Below, piece after piece: positions 8,427 to 17,026 of a stretch of DNA of 46,961 bases. Source of the DNA: Planctomycetaceae bacterium (lineage in GTDB: Bacteria > Planctomycetota > Phycisphaerae > Phycisphaerales > UBA1924); assembly GCA_021294835.1 (NCBI GenBank), contig JAJTDF010000016.1, positions 1 through 46,961 on the forward strand, written 5' to 3'. Both the position numbers and the translations under genes were made by a program. Every line of letters starts with the position of its first letter. Position 1 is the first letter of the stretch. The notes below the pieces were generated by a model. The model ran no database searches and was not told the DNA's origin. It was given only the letters and a program-made list of their open reading frames with translations.

Positions 8427-10190
8427 TCAACCGGCCAGCGCGGTGAACCGCTCCCGCGCTGCGGTGTCCCCCGCCAGCACCAGTTCATCGCCATCGGCCA
8501 GCGGCGTGTTCGCCGCCGGGTTGGTCTGCAGCGGACCGCCGGCCTTCTCACGCAGCGCCACGATCGTGCACCCCGTCTTCTCGCGCACGCCCGACTGTGC
8601 GATGGTGCGGCCCACCAGCGCCCGGGGCACCGGCGTGCGGAACACCTCCAGCCCTTCGGTCACCGTCACCAGCCGGCTCCCCTTGAGCAGGTTGAGCACC
8701 GAGCCGGCGCCCATCGAGGCGAACGAGAGCACAAAGTCCGCCCCGGCGCGGTGCAGCGTGCGCACGTTGCGTTCGGCCGTCACCCGCGCGATGATCTGCA
8801 CATCCGGCCGCAACCGCCGGCAGAAGATCGTCAGGAACAGGTTGATGCTGTCGTCGTGCGTGGTCACCAGCACCGCCGGTGCCTTGCGGATGCCCGCCCG
8901 CTCCAGCACCTTCGCGTCCGCCGCGTTGCCCACCACCGTCCGCTCGGCGTCCCGCACCCGCGAGGGGTCCTGCTCGACGATCCGAACGTCGATGCCCCGC
9001 TCCTGCAGGGCCCGCGCCGCCGCCCGGCCCAGGCTCCCCCCGCCCAGCACCAGCACCGGGTCGCGTGACACGTTGTAGATCGCAAACGCCTCGTCGTAGT
9101 TCTGCAACTGCTCCGCCGAGCCCGCCAGCACCAGCACCACCGACTCGCGGATCACCGCGTCCGGCGTCGCCACGCTGAACTCGCCCCGCTCCCAGAAGCC
9201 CACCACGCTCACCCCCAGGTCACGCAGCCCGCTCTGCCGCAGCGTCTGCCCCACCAGCGGCGTCCGCCGCACGCTCGCCTCGGCGATCAGCAGTTCGTCC
9301 ACCTGCCCCACCACGTGCGTCATCGCGTTGCCGCCCACCGTGCCCCGCGCCAGCGCCTGCGCCAGCACCTCGCGCAACTGCAGCACGCTGCTCGAGCCGG
9401 CCAGTTGCAAGATGGGGATCGACGCAGCGTCGGTCGCGGTTGCCACCACCGGCGTGCGATCGGTCACCTCACGCACCGTGAACGCCACGTTGGTGTTCGC
9501 CGCATCCGGCAGCGAGGTGAACACCATCGCCGCCTTCTCCGCCCGGGCCCGCCGATACGTCTCCGGATCATCCGGCTCGCCCAGCATCACCTTCACCCCC
9601 AGGTCGTTCAGCCGCTGCGCCTCCGGCAGATCCGGGCACACCACCGCGTAACTGTGCCCGAACTGCTCCAGCCGCCGCACCAGCGACTCACCCACCGCGT
9701 CATACCGCGTCAGGATCACATGCCCGGCGGTGTCCTCCGGCAGGCTCCGCGGCGTGCGCGCCGCCTCCCGCTCCTCCAGCCATGGCGCCAGAAAGAACTG
9801 AATGAACGCAAACGGCAGCACGATCAGCATGAACACCGTGCCCGACAGCACCACCACGATCGAGAACACCCGCCCCAGGTCAGACTTGAAGGTGATGTCC
9901 CCGAACCCCAGCGTGGACATGGTCACCAGCGTCCAATAGAACCCCGACACCCACGAGTACTCCCGCCCCTCGTAGAGCATGATCCAGTGGAACAGCACGC
10001 TGTACACCGTCACCATCGCCACCAGCGCGCCGATGAACCGCAGCAGCATCCCCGTGTTCCGCCGCGAGATCCGCCCGCCTGCCATCCCAAACGCCACACC
10101 CCCCGCACCCACTCCCGTGCCGCCACCGCCACCCGCTCCACCCCGCCCCCGCGTCAGCATCTGCGTGAAATGCGTTGAGAGGTTCTTCAT
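8427..10190 (-). CDS. Two-TM potassium channel with two RCK (TrkA-N/TrkA-C) domains
   Basis: A 587-residue channel. After a Gly-rich cytoplasmic head (15-40) come TM1 (about 48-72), a pore helix with the selectivity filter TLGFGD (93-98) and TM2 (about 105-133). The long cytoplasmic part contains two Rossmann RCK units: the first begins VILTRYDAVGESLVRRLEQFG, simplified here to its N-terminal GxxxGxG-like turn, and the second has a canonical VLVLGGGSLGRAAARAL nucleotide loop; each is followed by a TrkA-C-like domain. Such channels let K+ pass when ligands bind the RCK ring. The ATG at 10190 is preferred over a GTG 11 codons upstream, though no strong ribosome site is seen. The filter is GFG rather than the common GYG. 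Confidence 0.88.
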   Translation of the reverse strand: MKNLSTHFTQMLTRGRGGAGGGGGTGVGAGGVAFGMAGGRISRRNTGMLLRFIGALVAMVTVYSVLFHWIMLYEGREYSWVSGFYWTLVTMSTLGFGDITFKSDLGRVFSIVVVLSGTVFMLIVLPFAFIQFFLAPWLEEREAARTPRSLPEDTAGHVILTRYDAVGESLVRRLEQFGHSYAVVCPDLPEAQRLNDLGVKVMLGEPDDPETYRRARAEKAAMVFTSLPDAANTNVAFTVREVTDRTPVVATATDAASIPILQLAGSSSVLQLREVLAQALARGTVGGNAMTHVVGQVDELLIAEASVRRTPLVGQTLRQSGLRDLGVSVVGFWERGEFSVATPDAVIRESVVLVLAGSAEQLQNYDEAFAIYNVSRDPVLVLGGGSLGRAAARALQERGIDVRIVEQDPSRVRDAERTVVGNAADAKVLERAGIRKAPAVLVTTHDDSINLFLTIFCRRLRPDVQIIARVTAERNVRTLHRAGADFVLSFASMGAGSVLNLLKGSRLVTVTEGLEVFRTPVPRALVGRTIAQSGVREKTGCTIVALREKAGGPLQTNPAANTPLADGDELVLAGDTAARERFTALAG

Positions 10191-10408
10191 GCCCGCCAAG
10201 CGTAACCGCGGAGCGGTGTGCACACTGCCGCCGCTCTGGCCCGCCGGGTCAGCCCACGCCTCTGCGCTCTACGTTTCTGTGGCATCCGCGCCCGCGCCGC
10301 TGCACCGGCCTTCGCCTCCCCCCCGCGCCCCCCCGCGCCCCCGCCGCCGTCGCCTCAGCGTGCCCCGCCTGTACCGCATGGCCCGCCTGCCCACCCAGAG
10401 ACCCCACC

Positions 10409-10579
10409 ATGATCTACCAGATCCTCGGTGTCCTCCACGTCATCCTCTTCCTCCTCGCCGCCTACGAGGTGCTCACCTCCACCAAGGCGTTCCCGCTCAA
10501 GGTCCTCTGGCTCCTGCTGATCTTCCTCCTCCCCATCGTCGGGCTGATCATCTACGTCCTCATCGGCCGCGGCCGCTGA
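10409..10579 (+). CDS. Small PLDc_N-type membrane protein
   Basis: A 56-residue protein made of two hydrophobic helices (about 4-19 and 32-52) joined by a short charged loop. The second part, KVLWLLLIFLLPIVGLIIY, matches the PLDc_N pattern (phospholipase D nuclease N-terminal membrane domain), which is often found alone in small proteins of unknown role. The start ATG at 10409 is preceded by AGAG. It lies between two minus-strand genes and is monocistronic. Confidence 0.7.
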   Translation: MIYQILGVLHVILFLLAAYEVLTSTKAFPLKVLWLLLIFLLPIVGLIIYVLIGRGR

Positions 10580-10611
10580 TCCGCCGCCTCACCCCGGCCG
10601 CCGGCGCACGC

Positions 10612-11712
10612 TCACGGTTTCGCCAGCCGCGTTGCCAGCACGCACGCCTCAAGCATGCTCGTCGCGTCCGCCCGGCCCTCACCCCGCAGGGCCCACCCCG
10701 CGATGTCAAACGCTGTCCCGTGCGCCGGGCTCGTCCGCACCACCGCCCGCCCCTGGTGCCGCAGCCCCACCGTCACGTTGATCGTCCGCTCCCGGTCCAG
10801 CAGCTTCATCGCGATCAGCCCCTGGTCGTGATACATCGCCACCACCACATCATGCGTGCGTGGCGTGCCCCGCTGCCGATCAGGCTTGATCGCCTGCGTG
10901 AACACCGCATCCCCCGGCACCGGCCCCACCACGTTCAGCCCCTGGGCCTGCGCCTCCGCCACCGCCGGGGCCACCAGCAGCGCATCCTCCTGGCCAAACA
11001 GCCCGCCCTCGCCCGCATGCGGGTTGATGCCCGCCACCGCGATCCGCGGGCGCCCGTCCGGGCCCGTCCGCCCCAGCGTGCGTGCCGCCCGCTCAGCCAG
11101 CCGAATCGCCGTCAGCACCCGCGCCGGCGTCACCGCCGTCGGCACCTCGCGCAGCGGAATGTGAATCGTCACCAGAATCACGCACAGCGACGGCCCGACA
11201 AACAGCATGCCCGACTCCGGGCTGGCGAACTGGTCGGCCAGCAGCTCGGTGTGCCCCGGGTAGGTGATGCCCGCCAGCCGCCACGCCGCCTTGCTGATCG
11301 GCGCCGTCACCAGCGCATCCGCCTCACCCCGCTTGACCGCCTCCACCGCCCGCAGCACCGCGGCATAACTCGCCGCCCCGGCCCGCGCATCATCCCCCGG
11401 CGGCACCTCATCCCCACCCTCCGGCACCGCCGGCCCCACCGCCTCCAGCCGCACCCGGCCCCCCGCCTCCAGTTCATCCAGCCGCCGCCCCAGCCCCACC
11501 GCCCCCGCCACCCGCCGCAGCCGCGCCACATCGCCAAACACCCGGGCCTCCAGCCCCTCGGGCAAGTCGGCCAGCGCCTTGGCCGTCACCTCCGGGCCAA
11601 TGCCCAAGGCATCGCCCAGCGAAATCGCCAGCACACACTCCCCGCCCCCGCCGCCCGGCCCGCTCCCGCCCCCGCCGCCACCAGTCACGTTTGATGCACG
11701 AGCCGTTTCCAC
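10612..11712 (-). CDS. pdxA: 4-hydroxythreonine-4-phosphate dehydrogenase
   Basis: PdxA oxidises 4-phosphohydroxy-L-threonine in pyridoxal-phosphate synthesis. The family signature ISLGDALGIGPEV opens the domain; the metal-binding histidines are visible in YPGHTELLADQ, INPHAGEGG and AMYHDQGLIAMKLL, and the C-terminal SPAHGTAFDIAG block is present. No ATG exists in frame upstream of the domain. The GTG at 11712 is proposed (366 residues), giving a 40-residue Gly-rich leader longer than usual; a GTG at 11688 is possible too. The 11712 GTG lies inside a repeat shared with 13734, where it also forms the start of a reading frame. Confidence 0.9.
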   Translation of the reverse strand: METARASNVTGGGGGGSGPGGGGGECVLAISLGDALGIGPEVTAKALADLPEGLEARVFGDVARLRRVAGAVGLGRRLDELEAGGRVRLEAVGPAVPEGGDEVPPGDDARAGAASYAAVLRAVEAVKRGEADALVTAPISKAAWRLAGITYPGHTELLADQFASPESGMLFVGPSLCVILVTIHIPLREVPTAVTPARVLTAIRLAERAARTLGRTGPDGRPRIAVAGINPHAGEGGLFGQEDALLVAPAVAEAQAQGLNVVGPVPGDAVFTQAIKPDRQRGTPRTHDVVVAMYHDQGLIAMKLLDRERTINVTVGLRHQGRAVVRTSPAHGTAFDIAGWALRGEGRADATSMLEACVLATRLAKP

Positions 11713-11848
11713 CGACGAGGATAAACCGCCCGCCCTCGCTGCAATCAGCCCAGCATCCACCGCCCCGAGCGTCCGCGGGGTGGCTCAACCGGCCTGACCA
11801 ACGGTTGCCAGGAGGGGCTGCTGGGGAACCTTGGTTCCCCGGCGCTGG
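11700..11848 (-). repeat. 149-bp promoter/start-codon repeat, copy A
   Basis: Aligns without gaps to 13722-13870 with about eight differences by eye. Read on the minus strand it begins with a perfect hairpin (11820-11843) and ends in TTTATCCTCG plus the GTG used by pdxA. A TATCCT hexamer is 5 nt before the GTG, with a weak TTGCAG 15 nt further upstream, so it may supply a leaderless promoter. Confidence 0.75.
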
Positions 11849-11968
11849 CGAACCCGAACGGCTGCCGACGCACCGACGCGCCCGCCCTGCCGCCGTCACC
11901 GCGGCCGAGAAGCGGTCGAGCAAACCGAATCCGCGCATGCCCGTCGCCCCACCAGCAACCTCTTTCAG

Positions 11969-12310
11969 TCACAACACGTGGAGGTCGTGCAGGTGCAAAG
12001 CAAACTGCCCTCCACGCCAGCACGCGGTCACCTCAACCGAAAGGTCCGATCGTCCCTCCTCCACCGTCCACAGCGGAGCGACAATAAAGAAACCAGCTTC
12101 CGATCCATCAAGGTATTGATCGACCGTCACGAACTCGGCATAGTTGTCCGGAGGCAGGCACGGTGTACACCCATACTCGCGGATCACCCGCGCCAGTTCG
12201 TCAGCCGTTACTCGAGAAGAGCCGCACATCGCCACCACCCCGGCCCAGTCCATCGCTGCCATGAACCCGAGCATGGGTCGCAACAGGTTGGCGGCGTCGG
12301 CTTGCGTCAT
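11969..12310 (-). CDS. DUF7668-like protein, possible immunity protein
   Basis: A 113-residue protein whose pattern (helical N-terminus, ADELARVIREYGCT, then LWTVEEGRSDLSVE and the terminal LHDLHVL) resembles the DUF7668 family as I remember it; function of that family is not established. The ATG at 12310 follows AGAGGAG at 5 nt and is preferred. An ATG at 12334 overlaps the stop of the upstream gene by ATGA and would add eight residues, so coupling is possible either way. Its neighbours look like immunity proteins, which suggests the same class, but this is inference. Confidence 0.65.
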   Translation of the reverse strand: MTQADAANLLRPMLGFMAAMDWAGVVAMCGSSRVTADELARVIREYGCTPCLPPDNYAEFVTVDQYLDGSEAGFFIVAPLWTVEEGRSDLSVEVTACWRGGQFALHLHDLHVL

Positions 12311-12330
12311 AACCACTCCTCTTCGCGATT

Positions 12331-13524
12331 TCATATGTTCGTCGCGCTCGCCCCTCCCGCCCGCCCTCCGTCGCGCCCCTCCCCTCTCTCACACGCTTCC
12401 CGCAACTCGAGGGCGGACGGCATGCGGCGGACCAGCTCGACACCGAGCGCTTCGCTGACCAGCAACCAGGGGTACCACGAGCGAACCCGCCTGATCGGCA
12501 CATCCACAAGCCGCTGCTCCTGGCGAACCCGCGGCTCCAGCATCTCGGGATCCACGCCGTATGCGCTCGCCAACTCGCATCCCGCCTCCACGCAGTCCCC
12601 GCACGGTCGCACAACCCCGAGCCTGTCATCCACGACATCCCCAGTCAGATGCGCCACCACCTCAAACAACCGCACCGAGCCGCCCGACGCCCCGCCCGGC
12701 CCCTCGACAATCTCAACCGGAGCTGCTTCCAACGCAAAGCCCATTGCCCGAAGCTCCTCAAGCACATCCCCTCGCATCAGCAGCACCATTCCGGCGATCC
12801 ACGTGATCGGCTCCGGCTCGGCGAGCAACCGCACGCGCAGCGGTCCAATCTCCATCCCTGGCAACACCAGCGCTCCGCCATCCTCCGCAAACGCGTAACC
12901 GGCCCGCTCGGTCGCCGGGCGGTCGGCCAACGCTGCGCGAACCGCTTCACGCACCTCAGCCCACCGGCTCGGGGTTACCGTGTGGTCCACGCCCGCCATC
13001 AACGGTGCCACGTCGATGCGCTCAAGCGCCGGATAGCCGATGCCCGCAACCCCCCAGACGCCGCACCTTCGGCACCCCATAAGCGGCAAGCGGGCACGCC
13101 CCAGAACGTCAACGCTGCGCTGGAGCGACTCGGTGGGTCTGGCGGCCAACCGCAGCAGCCCCCTCTTGCCAGGGCCCCGCCCCGCGCGGTGATCACCGCT
13201 TCCGCCGCCTTGTTCGCTGCCCGCCCCCCGACCACCTGTCACGCCATCCAGGTGGCGAACCGGATGCCACCTGACGGCGTCAGGTAGCGACTCCCAGAAG
13301 ATCTGGATTGCATCAGCGAAGCGGACGATCGTCCCGCGTCCCAAGTCCACCACGAACGGCCCAAGCCACCCGTTGCGATAAGAGAAGCATGAGACGTAGA
13401 AGTCGCCCATCGGCCTCATGGAGACGTCGCACACCATCAGTTCCTCAGGCGCGCACCGATTACTCGCAGCCACCATCGCCTTCACCTCAAGCAACCGCTC
13501 CGGGCTGTTCATGGTGCTGCTCAT
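12331..13524 (-). CDS. Double-CXXCG-type (SitI6-like) protein with unrelated N-terminal segment
   Basis: The C-terminal part (about residues 150-395) matches the double-CXXCG pattern of myxobacterial SitI6-type immunity proteins: PLMGCRRCGVWG followed by GIGYPALE, a long middle domain, then RPCGDCVEAG and a terminal VRSWYPWLLVSEAL block. The first ~85 residues (MSSTMNSPERLL to FADAIQIFWESLP) look like a separate small domain. Residues about 95-145 are Gly/Arg-rich and read like an out-of-frame stretch; they coincide with G6 and G5 runs near 13160-13240. The single open frame may therefore be two genes whose junction is blurred by indels. The ATG at 13524 overlaps the stop of a frameshifted upstream gene by ATGA and follows GCGAGGCG. 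Confidence 0.6.
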   Translation of the reverse strand: MSSTMNSPERLLEVKAMVAASNRCAPEELMVCDVSMRPMGDFYVSCFSYRNGWLGPFVVDLGRGTIVRFADAIQIFWESLPDAVRWHPVRHLDGVTGGRGAGSEQGGGSGDHRAGRGPGKRGLLRLAARPTESLQRSVDVLGRARLPLMGCRRCGVWGVAGIGYPALERIDVAPLMAGVDHTVTPSRWAEVREAVRAALADRPATERAGYAFAEDGGALVLPGMEIGPLRVRLLAEPEPITWIAGMVLLMRGDVLEELRAMGFALEAAPVEIVEGPGGASGGSVRLFEVVAHLTGDVVDDRLGVVRPCGDCVEAGCELASAYGVDPEMLEPRVRQEQRLVDVPIRRVRSWYPWLLVSEALGVELVRRMPSALELREACERGEGRDGGRAGGASATNI

Positions 13525-13734
13525 CGCCTCGCCCCCGCATCGCGCAACTGCTCCAACGTCAGCACGAACCGCCCCCCGCTGTTTGCTGAGGATCTCCGCC
13601 ACATCGACGAACGACTCGCGGCCCAGCAGGGCCGCACACCGGTCATGCAGATCCGCTGGCACGTCACCCGGACCATCCGCCAGGCGGATGGTGGTCCTGC
13701 CGCCAGCCGTGTCCGATGAAAGAGCCGTTTCCAC
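13521..13734 (-). pseudogene. Small gene interrupted by a G6 homopolymer frameshift
   Basis: From the GTG at 13734 the frame reads TTIRLADGPGDVPADLHD, then ESFVDVAEILSKQRG, and then meets a run of six G (13572-13577 region). Removing one G joins it to a frame reading RFVLTLEQLRDAGARR that stops at 13521 with a perfect ATGA overlap to the next ATG at 13524. The natural end and the overlap argue that this is the true product, about 70 residues. The indel could be a sequencing error, a fixed mutation or slippage. The family is not recognised. The start lies in repeat copy B. Confidence 0.5.
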
Positions 13735-13870
13735 ACCCGAGGATAAACCGCCCGCCCTCGCTGCAATCAGCCCAGCATCCGCCGCCCCGAGCGTCCGCAG
13801 AGTGGCTCAACCGGCCTGACCAACGGCTGCCAGGAGGGGCTGCCGGGGAACCTTGGTTCCCCGGCGCTGG
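13722..13870 (-). repeat. 149-bp promoter/start-codon repeat, copy B
   Basis: Gap-free partner of 11700-11848. The hairpin here (13842-13865) is an 11-bp perfect stem with a TT loop. The single change against copy A inside the stem turns a T-G wobble into C-G on the + strand. The end carries TATCCT, 5 nt, then GTG at 13734. Confidence 0.75.
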
Positions 13871-13969
13871 GCACACCCCAGGATCGCCCGCGTTCTCGCA
13901 ACATCCGCTCCTCAGCCGCCAAGCACAGGTCGGGCCCCCGTCGCCTCTGCCAGTGTCGTCCCATCGCCA

Positions 13970-14206
13970 TCACGTCGCCCACTCGGTCAATTCCGGGAAG
14001 CGACCTTCCTTCCAGTGCAAAAAGAGCCTCCTTCCCGCTCGTCCAAAGGCCGGTTCATTCACGAATTCGGCCTCCTTGAGCAACCGCACCTCGCCGGTCC
14101 TGCGGTCAATCTCGCACTCGCCCCATCCACCACCTCGGTCCACCGATCGGAACCGATACACCGCCTTCAGCTCATCCAAGAACAGCCGTTCGATCTTGAC
14201 GTACAT
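13970..14206 (-). CDS. Small hypothetical protein, possibly immunity-related
   Basis: A 78-residue protein starting at an ATG with AAGGA 8 nt upstream. It begins MYVKIERLFLDELKAVYRF and contains ECEIDRRTGEVRLLKEAEF and LFLHWKEGRFPELTEW. The alternating hydrophobic/charged pattern suggests a compact alpha/beta fold. No family recognised. It lies in a run of small minus-strand genes with immunity-like members. Confidence 0.6.
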   Translation of the reverse strand: MYVKIERLFLDELKAVYRFRSVDRGGGWGECEIDRRTGEVRLLKEAEFVNEPAFGRAGRRLFLHWKEGRFPELTEWAT

Positions 14207-14304
14207 CGGCGCGGTCCTTGTACCATCCGCGCGTCCACTTGGCATTCGGCCGCCACACGCCACCTAGCCAAGTCGCTGAGATGCGCGCATCGTTGGCGTG
14301 ATGT

Positions 14305-14649
14305 TCACCCGATCTCCAGAACATCCAGCAGGACTGTCTCCTGGTCCGGCGGCGGCCGCAACGGTGGATCGAAGTGGCCAACGTGACCGTCCTCCGTCCG
14401 AAAGGTCTGCCGCTGCGCTCCCGAGCCCAGATCGACCATTCTCCCGACGTCGGCAAAATGGTCCGCCACGCTCTGGCCGCTGTTGGCGCAGGCCACCTTC
14501 GCCCGGTCAATCACCTGCACGAAGTTGTCCCACTTCGCGTACCCCAGCACCCCCTGCAAGTCCCGAGCGTGCCAGTACTCGACACCCTCCGTCTGCCTGG
14601 TGATCGCACCAAACGCCGTGAAATACTGCCCGATCAGTTCGCGTTTCAT
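14305..14649 (-). pseudogene. DinD N-terminal (BRO-N-like) fragment with foreign C-terminus
   Basis: The first ~82 residues are a clear DinD match: FTAFGAITRQTEGVEYWHAR, LQGVLGYAKWDNFVQVID, CANSGQSVADHFADV and VDLGSGAQRQ. Complete DinD proteins are about 270 residues and continue into a conserved LTRYACYL-type region. Here the sequence switches after SGAQRQ to 31 residues rich in Pro and Asp without similarity, and stops. An alternative start at 14676 adds nine residues. It is most simply a decayed remnant of a DNA-damage-inducible gene, or a chimera. Confidence 0.65.
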
Positions 14650-15460
14650 GACTCGGCCAACCTCCACCTGATGCATGATCCCCCGGTACGCCGCCCTGTG
14701 CTTCCGCAGTTGCTCTTCACCTTCGCAGCACGCTTTCCCCTCTCGTCTGCCCCGACCGTCTTGAACCTGCGCAGGTGGGTGCTCTGTGTCAGCAGGGTTG
14801 CCGCCCCACGCGCCACCGTCCGGCCCCACCTTCATCCTTCGGCCGGCCTTCAGCAGCCCGGCACGGCACCTCCGGAGGGTGACCGACCGCCGCCTCCTTG
14901 CCCACCGAAGACAGACGCGTCTTTCGCTCGAGCATCCAGCCATCCCACGCTCCTCTCTCTTGACCCCCACAAAATCCAACCCTCCCCCTTGCACCCCCGC
15001 CCACCTCGTGGTAAGGTGTATGTACGGATGCCCCCGACCCCCCGCCCATTCCGCGCGCTCACCCCGCCGCTGCCCACCCCGGCACCTGCCACCGGCCCCA
15101 CCCCCCGCCACCCCAAACCCCGACTTTTCCACACACACACACACCACAAGAACCGCGGACGCATGGCGAACACCGGCACAAAGCCCTAAACAACCCGCAA
15201 ACCCTCCCCTGCCCCCGCTGACTTCTCCACGCACACCCCCCCCAAACCCCACCCTTGGCCAGCCCGCCCGAGACTCCCTCCCACCACTTCCAACCCCTTC
15301 GCACCCCCGCCCTCTCCACCACCACCACGCCCGATCCCAGCTCCAGCCCGCCCCACCCCCCGCTCATCGCACCATTTCGCCCCCTGGCCCTTTGCCCATT
15401 TCCTCCCCCCGTACCATCGCCCCTCCGTTTTCCCCCCGCCCCCGCAGGATCACAAAGAAC
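14650..15460. other. Long intergenic region upstream of the FKBP gene
   Basis: No convincing gene. It contains the promoter-bearing element described at 14989-15190, and downstream of it about 270 bp that are strongly C-rich on the + strand. Open frames here are Pro-rich artefacts of composition. Confidence 0.5.
14989..15190 (+). repeat. ~170-bp promoter/leader element, copy 1 (upstream of FKBP gene)
   Basis: TTGCAC (14989-14994), 17 nt, TAAGGT (15012-15017) form a good promoter. The 54 bp at 15009-15062 match 25306-25253 on the minus strand at 45 positions without gaps. Further matching blocks, TTTTCCACACACAC at 15125 and ACAAAGCC at 15178, lie 113 and 166 nt from the -10, nearly the same as in copy 2 (112 and 164). 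It may be a shared leader or a small RNA. Confidence 0.6.
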
Positions 15461-16321
15461 ATGCACACCCCCCGCACCCCCGTCGCCCTCTGTGCGTCCC
15501 TTCTCCTCGTCGTCCCCAGCCTGGCCCTCGCCCAGGGCGGCACCCAACCCGCCGCCCCCGCGCCGGCTCCGGCCCCCGCGCCGGCCGCCACCACCCCGGC
15601 CGCCCCCGCTGCCACCCCCGCCCCCGCCCCCGCCACCCCCGCTGCGGAGACCGTCGTGAACACCGAGAAGCGCGACAACGGCCTGCTCATTGAGGACCTC
15701 AAGCTTGGCGAGGGGTATCAGGTCGCCGCGGGCGGCGCCGTCGTCGCCCACTACCGGGGCACGCTCAAGGCCGACGGCACCGAGTTTGACTCCTCGCTCA
15801 AGCGGGGCCAGCCCATCGCCTTCCCGCTCAACGGTGTGATCAAGGGCTGGCAGGAGGGCGTCCCCGGCATGAAGGTCGGCGGCAAGCGTCGCCTCACCAT
15901 CCCCGCCGCCCTGGCCTACGGCGAGAAGGGCGTGAAGGACCGCTCCGGCAAGGAGGTCATCCCCGCCAACGCTGATCTGGTCTTCGAGATCGAACTGGTC
16001 AACGCGCTGGAGATCACCGACCTGACCGTCGGCGAGGGCGCCGAGGCCAAGCCCTCCAGCACCGTCGTCGCCCACTACAAGGGCACGCTCAAGTCCGACG
16101 GCACCGAGTTTGACTCTTCCTATTCCCGGGGCGAGCCGGCCACCTTCCCGCTCAACGGCGTGATCCGCGGCTGGCAGTGGGGCGTGCCGGGCATGAAGGT
16201 CGGCGGCAAGCGCAAGCTGATCATCCCCTGGCAGATGGCCTACGGCGAGCAGGGCAGCCCGCCCAAGATCGGCCCCCGCGCCGACCTGGTCTTCGAGATC
16301 GAACTCAAGGAAGTGAAGTAA
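15461..16321 (+). CDS. Secreted tandem-domain FKBP-type peptidyl-prolyl isomerase
   Basis: A 286-residue exported foldase. A signal peptide (about 1-24, ending SLALAQ) is followed by a ~45-residue Ala/Pro linker and two FKBP domains (about 70-180 and 185-286). Each has VVAHYxGTLKxDGTEFDSS, the FPLNGVIxGWQ active-site strand and VPGMKVGGKR. Such proteins catalyse proline isomerisation in the periplasm. AGGA about ten bases before the ATG may serve as ribosome site. The next gene encodes a third, single FKBP domain. Confidence 0.93.
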   Translation: MHTPRTPVALCASLLLVVPSLALAQGGTQPAAPAPAPAPAPAATTPAAPAATPAPAPATPAAETVVNTEKRDNGLLIEDLKLGEGYQVAAGGAVVAHYRGTLKADGTEFDSSLKRGQPIAFPLNGVIKGWQEGVPGMKVGGKRRLTIPAALAYGEKGVKDRSGKEVIPANADLVFEIELVNALEITDLTVGEGAEAKPSSTVVAHYKGTLKSDGTEFDSSYSRGEPATFPLNGVIRGWQWGVPGMKVGGKRKLIIPWQMAYGEQGSPPKIGPRADLVFEIELKEVK

Positions 16322-16528
16322 CCAGCCCTTCGGCCGGCGCAGGTGGGGGTGTGGGGGGTGTGGAGGGGGGGAGGGGGGTGGGGGTTGATCGTCGGCCCGG
16401 GCGTGCGGACACGTTCGCCCGGGCTTTGCCAGGCAGCCCAAACGTCCGCCGGTGGCGGGTTCGCCACAGCAGTGGGGGGGGCGGCGGGTGGGGGGATCCA
16501 GCGGGTGGGCCATAGAAAGGACCGCAGC

Positions 16529-16891
16529 ATGTCCCAGTCCGGATCACCGTCGTCGTCGGGCCCCAAGACCTTGCCGGGTGGTGTGGTGGTGGAGGACCTG
16601 GTCGTGGGCACCGGCGTCACCTGCAAGGCCGGGGCCGTGGTCACCGTCCACTACCGGGGCACGCTCACCAGCGGCAAGGTCTTCGACGAGAGCTTCGGCG
16701 GCGACCCGGTGGAGTTCCCGCTGGATCAGTTGATCGAGGGCTGGCAGGACGGCATCCCCGGCATGAAGGTCGGCGGCCGCCGCAAACTCACCGTCCCCTG
16801 GCAGAAGGCCTACGGCGCCGAGGGCATGCCCCCGGAGATCCCGCCCAAGGCCAACCTGGTCTTCGAGATCGAACTGCTCGACGTCGACTGA
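16529..16891 (+). CDS. Single-domain FKBP-type peptidyl-prolyl isomerase
   Basis: A 120-residue cytoplasmic FKBP without signal peptide. It carries VVTVHYRGTLTSGKVFDESF, EFPLDQLIEGWQDGIPGMK and the terminal NLVFEIELLDVD, all core elements of the fold. AAAGGA precedes the ATG. It follows the secreted two-domain isomerase by 207 bp, a spacer containing two G-rich tracts on the coding strand (16343-16383 and 16472-16497). Confidence 0.93.
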   Translation: MSQSGSPSSSGPKTLPGGVVVEDLVVGTGVTCKAGAVVTVHYRGTLTSGKVFDESFGGDPVEFPLDQLIEGWQDGIPGMKVGGRRKLTVPWQKAYGAEGMPPEIPPKANLVFEIELLDVD

Positions 16892-17026
16892 GTTGGCCCG
16901 CACCCCCCCGCGGCCCACCGCCCGGCCGGGTGCCTTGTTTGACCATTTGTCTCTTTGACCATTTCTCCCCCTCCCCGCCCCTACTCTCCCTCCCATCCCC
17001 CGTCCCCCTGTCTGGAGTTTGTCCGG

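Noticed and set aside
14374-15189. Long Pro/His-rich open frame on the + strand
   Set aside because: Composition is that of a C-rich strand read in an arbitrary frame, and it overlaps the DinD fragment and the promoter element.
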